A DNA stretch of 64,000 nt from Pseudomonas sp. HN11 (GTDB lineage: Bacteria > Pseudomonadota > Gammaproteobacteria > Pseudomonadales > Pseudomonadaceae). Below, one piece after another: positions 39,835 to 51,412 of this stretch. The stretch spans positions 941,001-1,005,000 of the forward strand of contig NZ_CP089985.1 in the NCBI RefSeq assembly GCF_021390155.1, written 5' to 3'. The notes under the pieces were generated by a model. It saw nothing but the letters and a program-made list of their open reading frames with translations, ran no database searches and was not told the origin of the DNA. Each line of letters opens with the position of its first letter. Position 1 is the first letter of the stretch. Made by a program: the position numbers and the translations under genes.

Positions 39835-40482
39835 ATGATCTCTACCTTGCGACGTGGCCTTCTGGTACTGCTTGCAGCGCTGCCGTTGATGGCCAACGCA
39901 GCAGGTTCTGCGCACGATCTGGTGCAGGACACGACTAACAAGATGTTGGCTGACCTGTCGGCCAACAAGGAAAAGTACAAGCAGGACCCGAGTCAGTTCT
40001 ACAACGCGCTCAATACCATTGTCGGTCCGGTGGTGGATGCTGAAGGCATTTCCCGCAGCATCATGACGGTCAAATATTCGCGCAAGGCTACCCCCGCGCA
40101 GATGCAGACCTTCCAGGAAAACTTCAAGAAAGGCTTGTTCCAGTTCTACGGTAACGCGCTGCTCGAGTACAACAACCAAGGCATTACGGTTGCTCCCGCC
40201 GCCGATGAGTCGGGTGATCGCACCAGCGTCAACATGAGCGTCAAGGGCAACAACGGTGCCGTCTACCCTGTGCAGTACACGCTGGAGAAGGTCAACGGCG
40301 AGTGGAAGCTGCGTAACGTGATCATCAACGGCATCAACATCGGCAAGCTGTTCCGTGACCAGTTCGCCGACGCCATGCAGCGCAATGGCAACGACCTGGA
40401 CAAAACCATCAATGGTTGGGCCGGTGAAGTCGCCAAGGCCAAGGAAGAAACCGATAAAGCTGCCGGGAAGTCCGCGCAATGA
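39835..40482 (+). CDS. mlaC: Phospholipid-binding protein MlaC
   Basis: This 215-residue periplasmic lipid shuttle has a signal peptide (cleavage after ANA, about residue 22) and the Tol-Tol-Ttg2D fold. The start is the ATG at 39835; an upstream in-frame ATG adds five residues. It carries lipids between the MlaA complex and MlaD. Its stop overlaps the mlaB start. Confidence 0.94.
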   Translation: MISTLRRGLLVLLAALPLMANAAGSAHDLVQDTTNKMLADLSANKEKYKQDPSQFYNALNTIVGPVVDAEGISRSIMTVKYSRKATPAQMQTFQENFKKGLFQFYGNALLEYNNQGITVAPAADESGDRTSVNMSVKGNNGAVYPVQYTLEKVNGEWKLRNVIINGINIGKLFRDQFADAMQRNGNDLDKTINGWAGEVAKAKEETDKAAGKSAQ

Positions 40483-40784
40483 CTGAGGCGGCTGTTCGGC
40501 TAGGCGATGCCGGCGAGCTGTTCATCAGCGGCGTGCTGGATTACCGCACCGGGCCTGATCTGCGCAAGCAGGGGCAGGCTCTGATCAAAACCAGCACTGC
40601 GCCTGCGCTGGTGCTGGATTGCTCGGCTGTGACCAAGTCCAGCAGCGTTGGCTTATCGTTGTTGCTGTGCTTCATGCGTGATGCCGAAGCGGCCAAAAAG
40701 CCCGTCAGCATCCGTGCAATACCCGAAGACATGCGTGAAATTGCCGAAGTTTCCGGTCTGACCGAGCTGTTGGCGCATCCTTAA
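40479..40784 (+). CDS. mlaB: STAS-domain protein MlaB
   Basis: This 101-residue single STAS domain binds and activates MlaF. The conserved loop reads DCSAVTKSSSVGLSLLL. It starts inside the end of mlaC (4-bp overlap), completing mlaFEDCB. Confidence 0.9.
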   Translation: MTEAAVRLGDAGELFISGVLDYRTGPDLRKQGQALIKTSTAPALVLDCSAVTKSSSVGLSLLLCFMRDAEAAKKPVSIRAIPEDMREIAEVSGLTELLAHP

Positions 40785-40898
40785 TACACATTATTAAAGA
40801 GGCCCCCCGTCAGAGTCCTGCTATGCGGGGTTCGCAGGCGCGGGGCTTTTTTGTATGATGTGCGACCCGTGCGCACTGGGCGCCGATAGAGGTTGAGC

Positions 40899-42427
<1,529 letters not shown>

Positions 42428-42436
42428 TTGCTGTTT

Positions 42437-42467
42437 TATAGTGAGCGGGGCAAGCCCGCTCGCTATA
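42437..42467. terminator. Hairpin after murA
   Basis: TATAGTGAGCGGG and CCCGCTCGCTATA form a 13-bp stem (one G-T pair) with a GCAAG loop. There is no T-tract on the plus strand. Its GAGCGGGGCAAGCCCGCTC core resembles small repeats in Pseudomonas intergenic DNA. Confidence 0.5.
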
Positions 42468-42583
42468 AATTAAAGAAGCAGTATGCTGAATTTGTTCCAA
42501 ATCGAGGCTGTAATGGCCTCGATCTGTGTCCGGCGTCGTTTGCGACCGGACAGCAATAGCCTGATGAAGGACTGACGTTTCCC

Positions 42584-43219
42584 ATGTTGACCATCGCACT
42601 GTCCAAGGGCCGCATCCTTGACGACACTTTGCCGCTTCTGGCTGAAGCGGGCATCGTGCCGACCGAGAATCCGGATAAGAGTCGCAAGCTGATCATCCCC
42701 ACGACCCAGGACGACGTTCGCCTGTTGATCGTGCGGGCTACCGACGTGCCGACCTACGTTGAGCATGGCGCGGCCGACCTGGGTGTCGCCGGTAAAGACG
42801 TGTTGATGGAATACGGCGGCCAGGGCCTGTATGAGCCGTTGGACCTGCGTATCGCCCTGTGCAAGCTGATGACTGCAGGCCGTGTCGGCGACGTCGAGCC
42901 GAAAGGCCGCCTGCGTGTGGCGACCAAGTTCGTCAACGTCGCCAAGCGTTATTACGCCGAACAAGGCCGTCAGGTCGACATCATCAAGCTCTACGGTTCG
43001 ATGGAACTGGCGCCGCTGATCGGCCTGGCCGACAAGATCATCGACGTGGTCGACACCGGCAACACGCTGCGTGCCAACGGTCTTGAGCCACAGGATTTCA
43101 TTGCCGACATCAGCTCCCGCCTGATCGTCAACAAAGCGTCGATGAAAATGCAGCACGCCCGGATCCAGGCGTTGATCGACACCCTGCGCAAGGCAGTAGA
43201 GTCGCGACACCGCGGTTGA
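42584..43219 (+). CDS. hisG: ATP phosphoribosyltransferase, short form
   Basis: This 211-residue HisG(S) catalyses the first step of histidine synthesis. The short form lacks the C-terminal regulatory domain and needs HisZ as partner, which is not in the window. [19 protein letters not shown] and the PRPP-binding [14 protein letters not shown] stretch are diagnostic. Confidence 0.96.
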   Translation: MLTIALSKGRILDDTLPLLAEAGIVPTENPDKSRKLIIPTTQDDVRLLIVRATDVPTYVEHGAADLGVAGKDVLMEYGGQGLYEPLDLRIALCKLMTAGRVGDVEPKGRLRVATKFVNVAKRYYAEQGRQVDIIKLYGSMELAPLIGLADKIIDVVDTGNTLRANGLEPQDFIADISSRLIVNKASMKMQHARIQALIDTLRKAVESRHRG

Positions 43220-43272
43220 CTTACCCGCGCGGCCCTGGGTCGCGCCCGTCTATCCGCCTCATAGCCAGAATT

Positions 43273-43316
43273 CTCAGGTGCCCAAGCGGATCGACTGCTA
43301 ACTTTCGGCGCCTGAG
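43273..43316 (+). promoter_or_regulatory. Hairpin in the hisG-hisD spacer
   Basis: CTCAGGTGCC (43273-43282) pairs with GGCGCCTGAG (43307-43316), one G-T pair, around a 24-nt loop, followed by CATTTTTG. It ends 30 bp before hisD and could be an attenuator or terminator that uncouples hisD from hisG. Confidence 0.4.
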
Positions 43317-43346
43317 CATTTTTGCCAATCCTATGAGGCCCTCGCT

Positions 43347-44669
43347 ATGACCACGTCCACTGCAATTGCCCGACTCAACGCTGCCGACCCGGATTTCGCC
43401 CATCATCTGGATCATCTGCTGAGCTGGGAAAGCGTGTCCGACGACTCGGTCAACGGGCGAGTGCTCGACATCATCAAGGCTGTGCGCGAGCGCGGTGACG
43501 CGGCGCTGGTGGATTTCACCCGCCAGTTCGATGGCCTGGACGTCGCATCGATGTCCGACCTGATCCTGCCGCGCGAACGCCTGGAGCTGGCCCTGACGCG
43601 TATCACTGCACCTCAGCGCGAAGCTCTGGAAGTGGCGGCGGCGCGGGTGCGCAGCTACCACGAAAAACAGAAACAGGACTCCTGGAGCTACACCGAAGCC
43701 GACGGCACCGTGCTGGGCCAGAAGGTCACGCCGCTGGACCGTGCCGGCCTGTACGTGCCGGGCGGCAAGGCTTCGTACCCGTCTTCGGTGCTGATGAACG
43801 CAATTCCTGCAAAGGTGGCGGGCGTGACCGAAGTGGTCATGGTGGTGCCGACCCCACGCGGTGAAATCAACGAGCTGGTGCTCGCCGCCGCCTGCATCGC
43901 CGGTGTTGACCGCGTGTTCACCATCGGTGGCGCCCAAGCCGTCGCGGCCTTGGCTTATGGCACCGAAAGCGTGCCGAAAGTGGACAAGGTGGTCGGCCCT
44001 GGCAACATCTACGTCGCCACCGCCAAGCGCCACGTGTTCGGCCAGGTCGGTATCGACATGATCGCCGGCCCTTCGGAAATCCTCGTGGTGTGCGACGGCC
44101 AGACCGATCCGGACTGGATCGCCATGGACCTGTTCTCCCAGGCCGAGCACGATGAGGACGCCCAGGCGATCCTGGTCAGCCCCGACGCCGCGTTTCTCGA
44201 CCAGGTCGCGGCCAGCATCGATAAGCTGCTGCCGACCATGGACCGCGCCGAAATCATCGAGAAGTCGATCAATGGCCGTGGCGCGCTGATCCTGGTACGC
44301 GACATGGAGCAGGCCATCGAAGTGGCCAACCGCATCGCGCCGGAGCACTTGGAGCTGTCTGTCGCTGATCCACAAGCCTGGCTGCCGTCGATTCGTCACG
44401 CCGGTGCGATCTTCATGGGCCGCCACACCAGCGAGGCCCTGGGTGACTACTGCGCGGGCCCGAACCACGTGCTACCGACTTCCGGCACCGCGCGTTTCTC
44501 GTCGCCGCTGGGGGTATATGACTTCCAGAAGCGTTCATCGATCATCTTCTGCTCACCGCAGGGCGCCTCCGAGCTGGGCAAGACGGCCTCGGTGCTGGCC
44601 CGTGGTGAATCCCTGAGTGCCCACGCCCGCAGCGCCGAATACCGCATCCTTGAAGAGAAGGGGAACTGA
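43347..44669 (+). CDS. hisD: Histidinol dehydrogenase
   Basis: This 440-residue zinc enzyme oxidises L-histidinol to histidine in two NAD-dependent steps. [22 protein letters not shown], the [12 protein letters not shown] motif and [21 protein letters not shown] are family signatures. It is 3 bp from hisC, and a 127-bp spacer with a hairpin separates it from hisG. Confidence 0.97.
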   Translation: MTTSTAIARLNAADPDFAHHLDHLLSWESVSDDSVNGRVLDIIKAVRERGDAALVDFTRQFDGLDVASMSDLILPRERLELALTRITAPQREALEVAAARVRSYHEKQKQDSWSYTEADGTVLGQKVTPLDRAGLYVPGGKASYPSSVLMNAIPAKVAGVTEVVMVVPTPRGEINELVLAAACIAGVDRVFTIGGAQAVAALAYGTESVPKVDKVVGPGNIYVATAKRHVFGQVGIDMIAGPSEILVVCDGQTDPDWIAMDLFSQAEHDEDAQAILVSPDAAFLDQVAASIDKLLPTMDRAEIIEKSINGRGALILVRDMEQAIEVANRIAPEHLELSVADPQAWLPSIRHAGAIFMGRHTSEALGDYCAGPNHVLPTSGTARFSSPLGVYDFQKRSSIIFCSPQGASELGKTASVLARGESLSAHARSAEYRILEEKGN

Positions 44670-44672
44670 GAC

Positions 44673-45725
44673 ATGAGTAAATTCTGGAGCCCTTTCGTCA
44701 AGGACCTCGTGCCTTACGTGCCCGGCGAACAACCCAAGCTGACCAAACTGGTCAAGCTCAACACCAATGAAAACCCTTACGGCCCATCGCCCAAAGCGTT
44801 GGCCGCCATGCAGGCCGAGTTGAACGACAACCTGCGCCTGTACCCGGACCCGAACAGCGACTTGCTCAAGCAGGCAGTCGCCAAGTATTACGGGATCGAC
44901 GCTGGCAAGGTATTCCTCGGCAACGGTTCCGACGAAGTCTTGGCGCACATCTTCCACGGCCTGTTCCAGCACGACCTGCCGCTGCTGTTCCCGGATATCA
45001 GCTACAGCTTCTATCCGGTTTACTGCGGCCTTTATGGCATCAAGTCCGCCCCGGTGCCGCTGGACGAACAATTCCAGCTCCGCGTGGCGGACTATGCCAA
45101 GCCCAACGGCGGGATCATCTTCCCCAACCCGAACGCGCCCACCGGCTGCGTGCTGGCGCTGGACGCGGTGGAGCAGATCCTCAAGGCAAGCCCGGATTCG
45201 GTGGTGGTGGTCGATGAAGCTTATATCGACTTCGGCGGTGAAACCGCGATCAGCCTGGTGGACCGTTATCCGAACTTGCTGGTGACCCAGACCCTGTCCA
45301 AATCGCGCTCACTGGCCGGCTTGCGCGTGGGCCTGGCCGTGGGCCACCCGGACCTGATCGAAGCGCTGGAGAGGGTCAAGAACAGCTTCAATTCCTACCC
45401 GCTGGATCGCCTGGCGATTGTCGGCGCGGCGGCGGCATTCGAGGACCGTGAGTACTTCGAGAAGACCTGCCGATTGATTGTCGATAGCCGTAACAAGCTA
45501 GTCGCTCAATTGGAGGAGAAGGGTTTTGAGGTGTTGCCGTCGGCAGCCAACTTCATCTTTGCCCGTCATCCCAAGCACGACGCTGCCGGCCTGGCGGCCA
45601 AGTTGCGTGAGCAAGGGGTGATTGTTCGTCACTTCAAGCAGGAACGGATTGCCCAATTCCTGCGAATCAGCATCGGCACGCCTGAGCAGAACCAGGCGCT
45701 GATCGATGGGCTAGGCCAGCTCTAA
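44673..45725 (+). CDS. hisC: Histidinol-phosphate aminotransferase
   Basis: This 350-residue class-I/II aminotransferase uses PLP bound at Lys210 ([14 protein letters not shown]). Asn155 (PNAPTG) and Asp181 (VDEAYIDFG) are in place. It converts imidazole-acetol phosphate to histidinol phosphate, and lies directly behind hisD. Confidence 0.96.
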   Translation: MSKFWSPFVKDLVPYVPGEQPKLTKLVKLNTNENPYGPSPKALAAMQAELNDNLRLYPDPNSDLLKQAVAKYYGIDAGKVFLGNGSDEVLAHIFHGLFQHDLPLLFPDISYSFYPVYCGLYGIKSAPVPLDEQFQLRVADYAKPNGGIIFPNPNAPTGCVLALDAVEQILKASPDSVVVVDEAYIDFGGETAISLVDRYPNLLVTQTLSKSRSLAGLRVGLAVGHPDLIEALERVKNSFNSYPLDRLAIVGAAAAFEDREYFEKTCRLIVDSRNKLVAQLEEKGFEVLPSAANFIFARHPKHDAAGLAAKLREQGVIVRHFKQERIAQFLRISIGTPEQNQALIDGLGQL

Positions 45726-45743
45726 CATCCGCTGAAAATCAAG

Positions 45744-45831
45744 TGTGGGAGTGGGCTTGCTCGCGAAGACGGTGTATCAGTCACATAGTTATCGACTGAC
45801 ACTCCGCCTTCGCGAGCAAGCCCGCTCCCAC
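45744..45831. repeat. REPIN (inverted REP doublet)
   Basis: TGTGGGAGTGGGCTTGCTCGCGAAG at the left end and its inverse CTTCGCGAGCAAGCCCGCTCCCAC at the right end flank about 34 bp. It lies in the convergent space between hisC and uraA and may also serve as a transcription end. Confidence 0.9.
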
Positions 45832-45848
45832 TTTGGTTTCGCCGTTAA

Positions 45849-47129
45849 TTACAGCAGCGGTTCGTCAGGCTTCTTGTTCTTCCAGCCATCATTGCCCGGC
45901 AGCAACAGGTTCAATCCAATCGCCACCACCGCACACAGGGCAATGCCCTTGAGGCCGAAGTCATCCGGGCCAGTGCCGGTACCGACCAGCACGCCACCGA
46001 TGCCGAACACCAGGGTCACCGACACGATCACCAGGTTACGCGCTTCCCCCAGGTCGATCTTGTGGCGGATCAGTGTGTTCATCCCCACCGCGGCAATCGA
46101 GCCGAACAGCAGGCACAGAATCCCGCCCATTACCGGTACCGGGATGCTCTGCAGCAATGCGCCGAACTTGCCGATAAACGCCAGGCTGATAGCAAACACC
46201 GCCGCCCAGGTCATGATCTTCGGGTTGTAGTTCTTGGTCAGCATGACCGCGCCGGTCACTTCGGCGTAGGTGGTGTTCGGCGGGCCGCCAAACAGGCCGG
46301 CAGCCGTGGTGGCGATGCCGTCACCCAACAGGGTGCGATGCAGGCCAGGCTTCTTCAGGTAGTCGCGACCGGTCACGCTGCCCACCGCAATCACGCCACC
46401 GATATGCTCGATCGCCGGGGCCAAGGCCACCGGTACGATGAACAGAATCGCCTGCCAGTTGAATTCCGGCGCGGTGAAGTGGGGCAGGGCGAACCAGGGC
46501 GCGGCGGCGATCTTCGCCGTGTCGACCACACCAAAGTAGAATGACATGGCAAAACCCACCAATACGCCGGAGATGATCGGCACCAGGCGGAAAATGCCTT
46601 TGCCGAACACTGCCACGATCAACGTGGTCAGCAGCGCGGGCATCGAAATCATCATCGCCGTCTGGTAATGGATCAGCTCGGCACCATCGCCGGCTTTACC
46701 CATTGCCATATTGGCGGCGATTGGCGCCATGGCCAGGCCGATGGAAATAATCACCGGCCCGATCACCACCGGCGGCAACAGCCGATCGATGAAACCGGTG
46801 CCTTTGATCTTCACCGCAAGGCCGAGGAAGGTATAAACGAAACCCGCCGCCATTACCCCGCCCATGGTCGCCGCGAGGCCGAATTGGCCCTTGGCAAGAA
46901 TGATCGGGGTAATGAAGGCAAAGCTCGACGCCAGGAAAACCGGCACCTGCCGCCCTGTCACTACCTGGAACAGCAATGTGCCCAGGCCCGCGGTGAACAG
47001 CGCGACGTTTGGATCAAGACCTGTGATCAGCGGCATCAACACCAGCGCGCCAAATGCTACGAAGAGCATTTGTGCCCCAGACAGGATCTGGCGCCAAAGC
47101 GGGTCGTTGAATTCATCCTGCATGCTCAC
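45849..47129 (-). CDS. uraA: Uracil:H+ symporter UraA
   Basis: This 426-residue NCS2/NAT permease has about fourteen membrane segments and the family stretch [22 protein letters not shown]. It imports uracil for salvage by Upp, encoded just upstream with a 4-bp overlap. The start is GTG 47129 in GTGAGCATG; ATG 47123 is an alternative. Confidence 0.94.
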   Translation of the reverse strand: MSMQDEFNDPLWRQILSGAQMLFVAFGALVLMPLITGLDPNVALFTAGLGTLLFQVVTGRQVPVFLASSFAFITPIILAKGQFGLAATMGGVMAAGFVYTFLGLAVKIKGTGFIDRLLPPVVIGPVIISIGLAMAPIAANMAMGKAGDGAELIHYQTAMMISMPALLTTLIVAVFGKGIFRLVPIISGVLVGFAMSFYFGVVDTAKIAAAPWFALPHFTAPEFNWQAILFIVPVALAPAIEHIGGVIAVGSVTGRDYLKKPGLHRTLLGDGIATTAAGLFGGPPNTTYAEVTGAVMLTKNYNPKIMTWAAVFAISLAFIGKFGALLQSIPVPVMGGILCLLFGSIAAVGMNTLIRHKIDLGEARNLVIVSVTLVFGIGGVLVGTGTGPDDFGLKGIALCAVVAIGLNLLLPGNDGWKNKKPDEPLL

Positions 47130-47764
47130 GCGTCCTTCTGCTTGGTACCGAAGATCTTGTCACCGGCATCGCCCAGGCCTGGGATGATGTAGCCGTGTTC
47201 ATTCAGGCGCTCATCAATGGACGCGGTGTAGATCTGCACGTCCGGGTGGGCCTTCTCGACGGCAGCGATGCCTTCGGGCGCAGCGACCAGCACCATGGCA
47301 CGGATGTCCCGGCAACCGGCTTTTTTCAGCAGATCGATAGTGGCAACCATGGAACTGCCGGTGGCCAGCATCGGGTCGATGATCATCGCCAGTCGCTCGT
47401 TGATTTCCGGAACGAGTTTTTCCAGGTAAGTGTGGGCCTCCAGCGTCTCTTCATTGCGGGCTACGCCGACGGCGCTGACCTTGGCGCCCGGGATCAGGCT
47501 GAGCACGCCTTCGAGCATGCCGATACCGGCGCGCAGGATCGGGACCACGGTGATTTTCTTACCAGCGATTTTCTCCACCTGGACGGGACCGGCCCAACCG
47601 GGGATCTCGTAGGTTTCCAGGGGCAAATCCTTGGTGGCTTCGTAAGTGAGCAACGCTCCGACTTCCTGAGCAAGCTCACGGAAGTTCTTCGTGCTAATGT
47701 CGGCGCGGCGCATAAGGCCGAGCTTGTGTCGGATCAGCGGATGGCGGATCTCGCGAGTGGGCAT
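47126..47764 (-). CDS. upp: Uracil phosphoribosyltransferase
   Basis: This 212-residue enzyme forms UMP from uracil and PRPP. The PRPP loop [12 protein letters not shown] and the C-terminal uracil-binding [13 protein letters not shown] are intact. The start at [14 protein letters not shown] is canonical. It is divergent from hpt. Confidence 0.97.
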   Translation of the reverse strand: MPTREIRHPLIRHKLGLMRRADISTKNFRELAQEVGALLTYEATKDLPLETYEIPGWAGPVQVEKIAGKKITVVPILRAGIGMLEGVLSLIPGAKVSAVGVARNEETLEAHTYLEKLVPEINERLAMIIDPMLATGSSMVATIDLLKKAGCRDIRAMVLVAAPEGIAAVEKAHPDVQIYTASIDERLNEHGYIIPGLGDAGDKIFGTKQKDA

Positions 47765-47928
47765 GGGAAAGGCTCCGGCGGCGGGCAAAAAAACCGGCCT
47801 AGATTAATCTATCCGAGGGTGTTGTCCTATAGACATCTAGTACGTTAGTCCATTAAGGCTTGCCCGGAGCGCGCGAGAAGCGTACCTTCGCCCGCTTTTC
47901 TTGCCACAGCACCCCCTTGGAGAGCGCC

Positions 47929-48486
47929 ATGTCTGCTGATCTCGAGCATATCCGTCAAATCATGCGCGAGGCTGACTGCCTGTACACCGAAGCGCAAGTC
48001 GAAGAGGCGATCGCCAAGGTGGGCGCGCACATCACCCGCGAAATGGCCGACACCAACCCGGTGGTGTTCTGCGTGATGAACGGTGGCCTGATCTTTGCCG
48101 GCAAGTTGCTGACTCATCTGCAATTTCCTCTGGAAGCGTCCTACCTGCACGCCACCCGTTACCGCAACGAAACCAGCGGCGGCGACCTGTTCTGGAAAGC
48201 CAAGCCGGAAGTCTCGTTCATCGACCGCGACGTGCTTATCATCGATGACATCCTTGATGAAGGTCACACCCTCGGTGCGATCATCGACTTCTGCAAACAC
48301 GCCGGCGCGCGTAAGGTGCACACCGCCGTGCTGATCGATAAAGACCATGACCGCAAGGCCCGCCCGGACCTGAAAGCTGATTACGTCGGCCTGCCGTGCA
48401 TCGACCGCTACATCTTCGGTTACGGCATGGACTACAAGGGCTATTGGCGTAATGCCAATGGTATTTACGCCGTTAAGGGGATGTAA
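47929..48486 (+). CDS. hpt: Hypoxanthine-guanine phosphoribosyltransferase
   Basis: This 185-residue purine salvage enzyme carries the PRPP loop VLIIDDILDEGHTLG and a flexible-loop region with LHATRYRNETSGG. The family also includes enzymes annotated for hypoxanthine only. The start follows TTGGAG at 47929. A cupin gene follows 3 bp later. Confidence 0.92.
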   Translation: MSADLEHIRQIMREADCLYTEAQVEEAIAKVGAHITREMADTNPVVFCVMNGGLIFAGKLLTHLQFPLEASYLHATRYRNETSGGDLFWKAKPEVSFIDRDVLIIDDILDEGHTLGAIIDFCKHAGARKVHTAVLIDKDHDRKARPDLKADYVGLPCIDRYIFGYGMDYKGYWRNANGIYAVKGM

Positions 48487-48489
48487 GCC

Positions 48490-48957
48490 ATGGTCCGTTT
48501 TCTTGATCAGACGCTGTTTGCCGAACTGGCCGAGAAAGCGGGCGCAAGCCCTCGTGGCCGGCATCATCACAACTTCCATCAGATGGAAGAACCTTGCCAT
48601 CGTCTGGCCGTAGGTCTGCAACCCAGTACTTATGTGCCGCCACATCGGCACCTGAGCGCGGACAAGGCCGAAACCTTGCTTGTGCTGCAAGGCAGTCTGG
48701 GTTTGCTGGTGTTCAGCGAAACTGGCGAAGTGCTCGCCAAACGCGTGATGCAGGCCGGCGGGGACTGCGCCGGCGTCGATCTTCCGCCCGGTGTATTCCA
48801 CGGCCTGGTGGTGCTGGAGCCCGACACGGTGATGTTCGAGTGCAAGGCCGGGCCGTATCGCCCCGTAAGCGAAGGTGAACTGGCCAACTGGGCGCCGCGC
48901 GAAGGCGATGTCGGCGTGGCCGAGTATCAGCGCTGGATGCTTGCCCAGTTCGATTGA
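48490..48957 (+). CDS. WbuC-family cupin metalloprotein
   Basis: This single-domain cupin of 155 residues has metal-binding motifs PPHRHLSADKAETLLVLQG (His, His, Glu) and PPGVFHGLVVLEP (His). WbuC family members occur in O-antigen and other loci, with unknown reaction. It is probably co-transcribed with hpt (3-bp gap). Confidence 0.8.
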   Translation: MVRFLDQTLFAELAEKAGASPRGRHHHNFHQMEEPCHRLAVGLQPSTYVPPHRHLSADKAETLLVLQGSLGLLVFSETGEVLAKRVMQAGGDCAGVDLPPGVFHGLVVLEPDTVMFECKAGPYRPVSEGELANWAPREGDVGVAEYQRWMLAQFD

Positions 48958-48992
48958 GCTACAGTGCTGGGCCCATCTTGCCGGAGCGGCCC

Positions 48993-49478
48993 ATGAGCCT
49001 GTTGATACGCACTTGCGCCGCCCTGGCGCTGACCCTCAGCCTGCCGTTGGCCGCCGCGCCGGCTCCCATGCACAGCCAGTTCCTGCCCTCGGACGACCTG
49101 ACCCTGCGCGCCGAAGCGCCGGATCAGCAGCAATTGCTGCAAGTCACTGAGTACGCGGTGGTAGTGGGCAACCAGCGCCAGTCCAGCCAACAGCCGATCC
49201 CGGTAACCTCACCGTTGATGATCCGTCTCAAGGGCAAATCCCTGAACAAGGGCGCGACTATCACCCAGGTAGTGCTCAATTTCGACGGCGAAAGCAAAAG
49301 CCTCAAAAAACCGGCCTACGATGACAAGAGCAAAACCCTGACCTTGTCCTATCCGGTGGCCCAATACCGCGTGATTGTCGACCTGTTGCGCAATGACACT
49401 GTTTATGTGCAGTTTCTCAGTTATGCCAATGGGCATATCTGGGCGGATTTGCACACTGGGGCTGTGAAAGCCAAGTAG
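48993..49478 (+). CDS. Uncharacterised exported protein
   Basis: This 161-residue protein has a clear Sec signal (MSLLIRTCAALALTLSLPLA, cleavage near APA) and then a beta-rich, repeat-free periplasmic sequence without Cys residues. It ends in an aromatic segment, YVQFLSYANGHIWADLHTG. I do not recognise a domain. It follows the cupin gene by 35 bp on the same strand and appears conserved in position in Pseudomonas (between hpt and mqo). Confidence 0.65.
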   Translation: MSLLIRTCAALALTLSLPLAAAPAPMHSQFLPSDDLTLRAEAPDQQQLLQVTEYAVVVGNQRQSSQQPIPVTSPLMIRLKGKSLNKGATITQVVLNFDGESKSLKKPAYDDKSKTLTLSYPVAQYRVIVDLLRNDTVYVQFLSYANGHIWADLHTGAVKAK

Positions 49479-49553
49479 GCCCCGCCTACACAAGGCTGCG
49501 CCCCACAGGTAGACTTCAAGCCCCGTGTAAATGTCTGCAGGCTGGAGTCGGTA

Positions 49554-49841
49554 ATGCGTAAAGATAAGAAGCAGGTGATTGGTGACGAGATCGGCGACGA
49601 TCAGATCAAGTTGTTCCTGGACTTTGAGCCGGTCGACGCGACTTCACCGTCCCTGCACAAACTCATCAAGGCTTATCGTGGCCTGCGTATCGACGATTTC
49701 GAGCGCTTCCTGGGCTTTTTCAAGGAAGCGGGCCTGGACCTCGACGGCAAGGATCAGCATGGCCAGACCTTCGTCGACCTGATCAAGGACCAGCGCAACG
49801 CCGACGAGTACATCGAACTGATCGAAAAAGCTCGCGGCTGA
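49554..49841 (+). CDS. Conserved PA4642-like protein
   Basis: This 95-residue acidic cytoplasmic protein has the sequence RIDDFERFLGFFKEAGLDLDGKD and an ankyrin-like look at its end (GQTFVDLIKDQRNADEYIELI). It resembles the small Pseudomonas family next to mqo. The function is unknown. A bidirectional terminator follows. Confidence 0.75.
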   Translation: MRKDKKQVIGDEIGDDQIKLFLDFEPVDATSPSLHKLIKAYRGLRIDDFERFLGFFKEAGLDLDGKDQHGQTFVDLIKDQRNADEYIELIEKARG

Positions 49842-49854
49842 ATATCCGAAACAC

Positions 49855-49895
49855 AAAAAACGCCCCGTCCTCAGGTTGAGAGCGGGGCGTTTTTT
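49855..49895. terminator. Bidirectional rho-independent terminator
   Basis: AAAAAACGCCCCG pairs perfectly with CGGGGCGTTTTTT around a 15-nt loop that itself contains CTCA-GGT-TGAG. It serves both the PA4642-like gene and the convergent mqo. Confidence 0.93.
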
Positions 49896-49903
49896 ATGGC
49901 GCC

Positions 49904-51412
49904 TCACGCGTAGCTTTCAGTCTCGACGGCAGGTTCAACCAGTCCCAGGCTGATGTTGTTCTGCGTGTTGACCTTGCGGTACAGCTCGGCGTCCGTTTCC
50001 AGGACCTTTTCCCGCGCCGGGAAGATTTCCTGCAACTTGGCGGCCCATTCACCGGCCGCTTTGCCTGGGAAGCACTTCTCGATCAGCTCCAGCATGATCG
50101 AAACGGTCACCGAAGCGCCCGGGGACGCACCCAGCAGGGCGGCCAGAGAGCCGTCTTTGGCCGCGACCAGCTCGGTGCCGAATTGCAGCACACCGCCTTT
50201 TTTCGGATCTTTCTTGATGATCTGCACGCGTTGGCCAGCCACTTCCAGGCGCCAGTCTTCAGCTTTCGCTTCCGGGTAGAAGCGACGCAGGGATTCCAGG
50301 CGCTGCTCCATGGATTGGCGCACTTCGCTGACCAGGTACTTGGTCAGGTCCATGTTGTCGCGGGCCACGGCCAGCATCGGGCCGATGTTGCCGGCGCGAA
50401 TCGACATCGGCAGGTCAAGGAATGAGCCATGTTTGAGGAACTTGGTGGTAAAACCGGCGTATGGCCCGAACAGCAGGGATTTCTTGCCATCCACCACGCG
50501 GGTGTCCAAATGCGGCACGGACATCGGCGGCGAACCCACGGCGGCCTGGCTGTAGACCTTGGCCTGGTGGTGCTTGACCACTTCCGGGTTGTCGCAACGC
50601 AACCATTGGCCGCTGACCGGGAAGCCGCCAAAACCTTTGCTTTCTTCGATGCCCGAGGCTTGCAGCAGCGGCAGCGCTGCGCCACCGGCGCCGAGGAACA
50701 CGAACTTGGCGTCCACTTCACGGCTGTTGCCGCTATTGACGTCCTTGATGCTCACGGTCCAGCCCGCGCCGTTGCGCTTGAGGCCGGTCACGCGTTTGCT
50801 GTACTTGACCTGGGCATCGGCCGAGCTGGTCAGGTGACCGAGCAATTGGTTAGTCAGCGCGCCGAAGTTGACGTCGGTGCCATTCATGACGCGGGTGGCT
50901 GCGATTTTTTCGTCGAGCGGGCGGCCCGGCATCATCAGCGGCATCCACTCGGCCATTTCGCTACGATCTTCGGTGTAGTGCATGTCCGAAAACGCGTGGT
51001 GCTGGCTGAGGGTCTCAAAGCGCGTCTTGAGGAAGTCCACGCCTTTTTCGCCCTGCACGAAGCTCAGGTGTGGCACCGGGCTGATAAAGGACTTTGGCGA
51101 GCCAAAGGTACCTTTTTGGGTCAGGTAGGCCCAGAACTGCTTCGACACCTCAAACTGGGTGTTGATGTGCACGGCTTTCTTGATGTCGATGGAGCCGTCG
51201 GCGGCCTGCGGTGTGTAGTTCAGCTCACACAGCCCGGCGTGGCCGGTACCGGCGTTGTTCCAGGGGTTGGAACTTTCCGCGGCACCCGAATCCATCAGCT
51301 CAACGACTTCCAGCCTGAGGCCGGGGTCGAGCTCTTTGAGCAGTACGGCCAGGGTGGCACTCATGATGCCGGCCCCTACCAGTACTACGTCGACTGCTTC
51401 GTTATGCGCCAT
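49904..51412 (-). CDS. mqo: Malate:quinone oxidoreductase
   Basis: This 502-residue FAD-dependent membrane-associated enzyme oxidises malate to oxaloacetate and feeds electrons to quinone. The dinucleotide-binding [13 protein letters not shown] is at residues 10-22, and [24 protein letters not shown] is the substrate-site signature. It replaces NAD-malate dehydrogenase in most Pseudomonas. A 718-bp region with no recognised gene lies upstream. Confidence 0.97.
   Translation of the reverse strand: MAHNEAVDVVLVGAGIMSATLAVLLKELDPGLRLEVVELMDSGAAESSNPWNNAGTGHAGLCELNYTPQAADGSIDIKKAVHINTQFEVSKQFWAYLTQKGTFGSPKSFISPVPHLSFVQGEKGVDFLKTRFETLSQHHAFSDMHYTEDRSEMAEWMPLMMPGRPLDEKIAATRVMNGTDVNFGALTNQLLGHLTSSADAQVKYSKRVTGLKRNGAGWTVSIKDVNSGNSREVDAKFVFLGAGGAALPLLQASGIEESKGFGGFPVSGQWLRCDNPEVVKHHQAKVYSQAAVGSPPMSVPHLDTRVVDGKKSLLFGPYAGFTTKFLKHGSFLDLPMSIRAGNIGPMLAVARDNMDLTKYLVSEVRQSMEQRLESLRRFYPEAKAEDWRLEVAGQRVQIIKKDPKKGGVLQFGTELVAAKDGSLAALLGASPGASVTVSIMLELIEKCFPGKAAGEWAAKLQEIFPAREKVLETDAELYRKVNTQNNISLGLVEPAVETESYA

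Noticed and set aside
42584..43219. hisG as a truncated gene because it is only 211 codons
   Set aside because: The short HisG(S) form is normal in Pseudomonas and works with HisZ; the sequence is complete.
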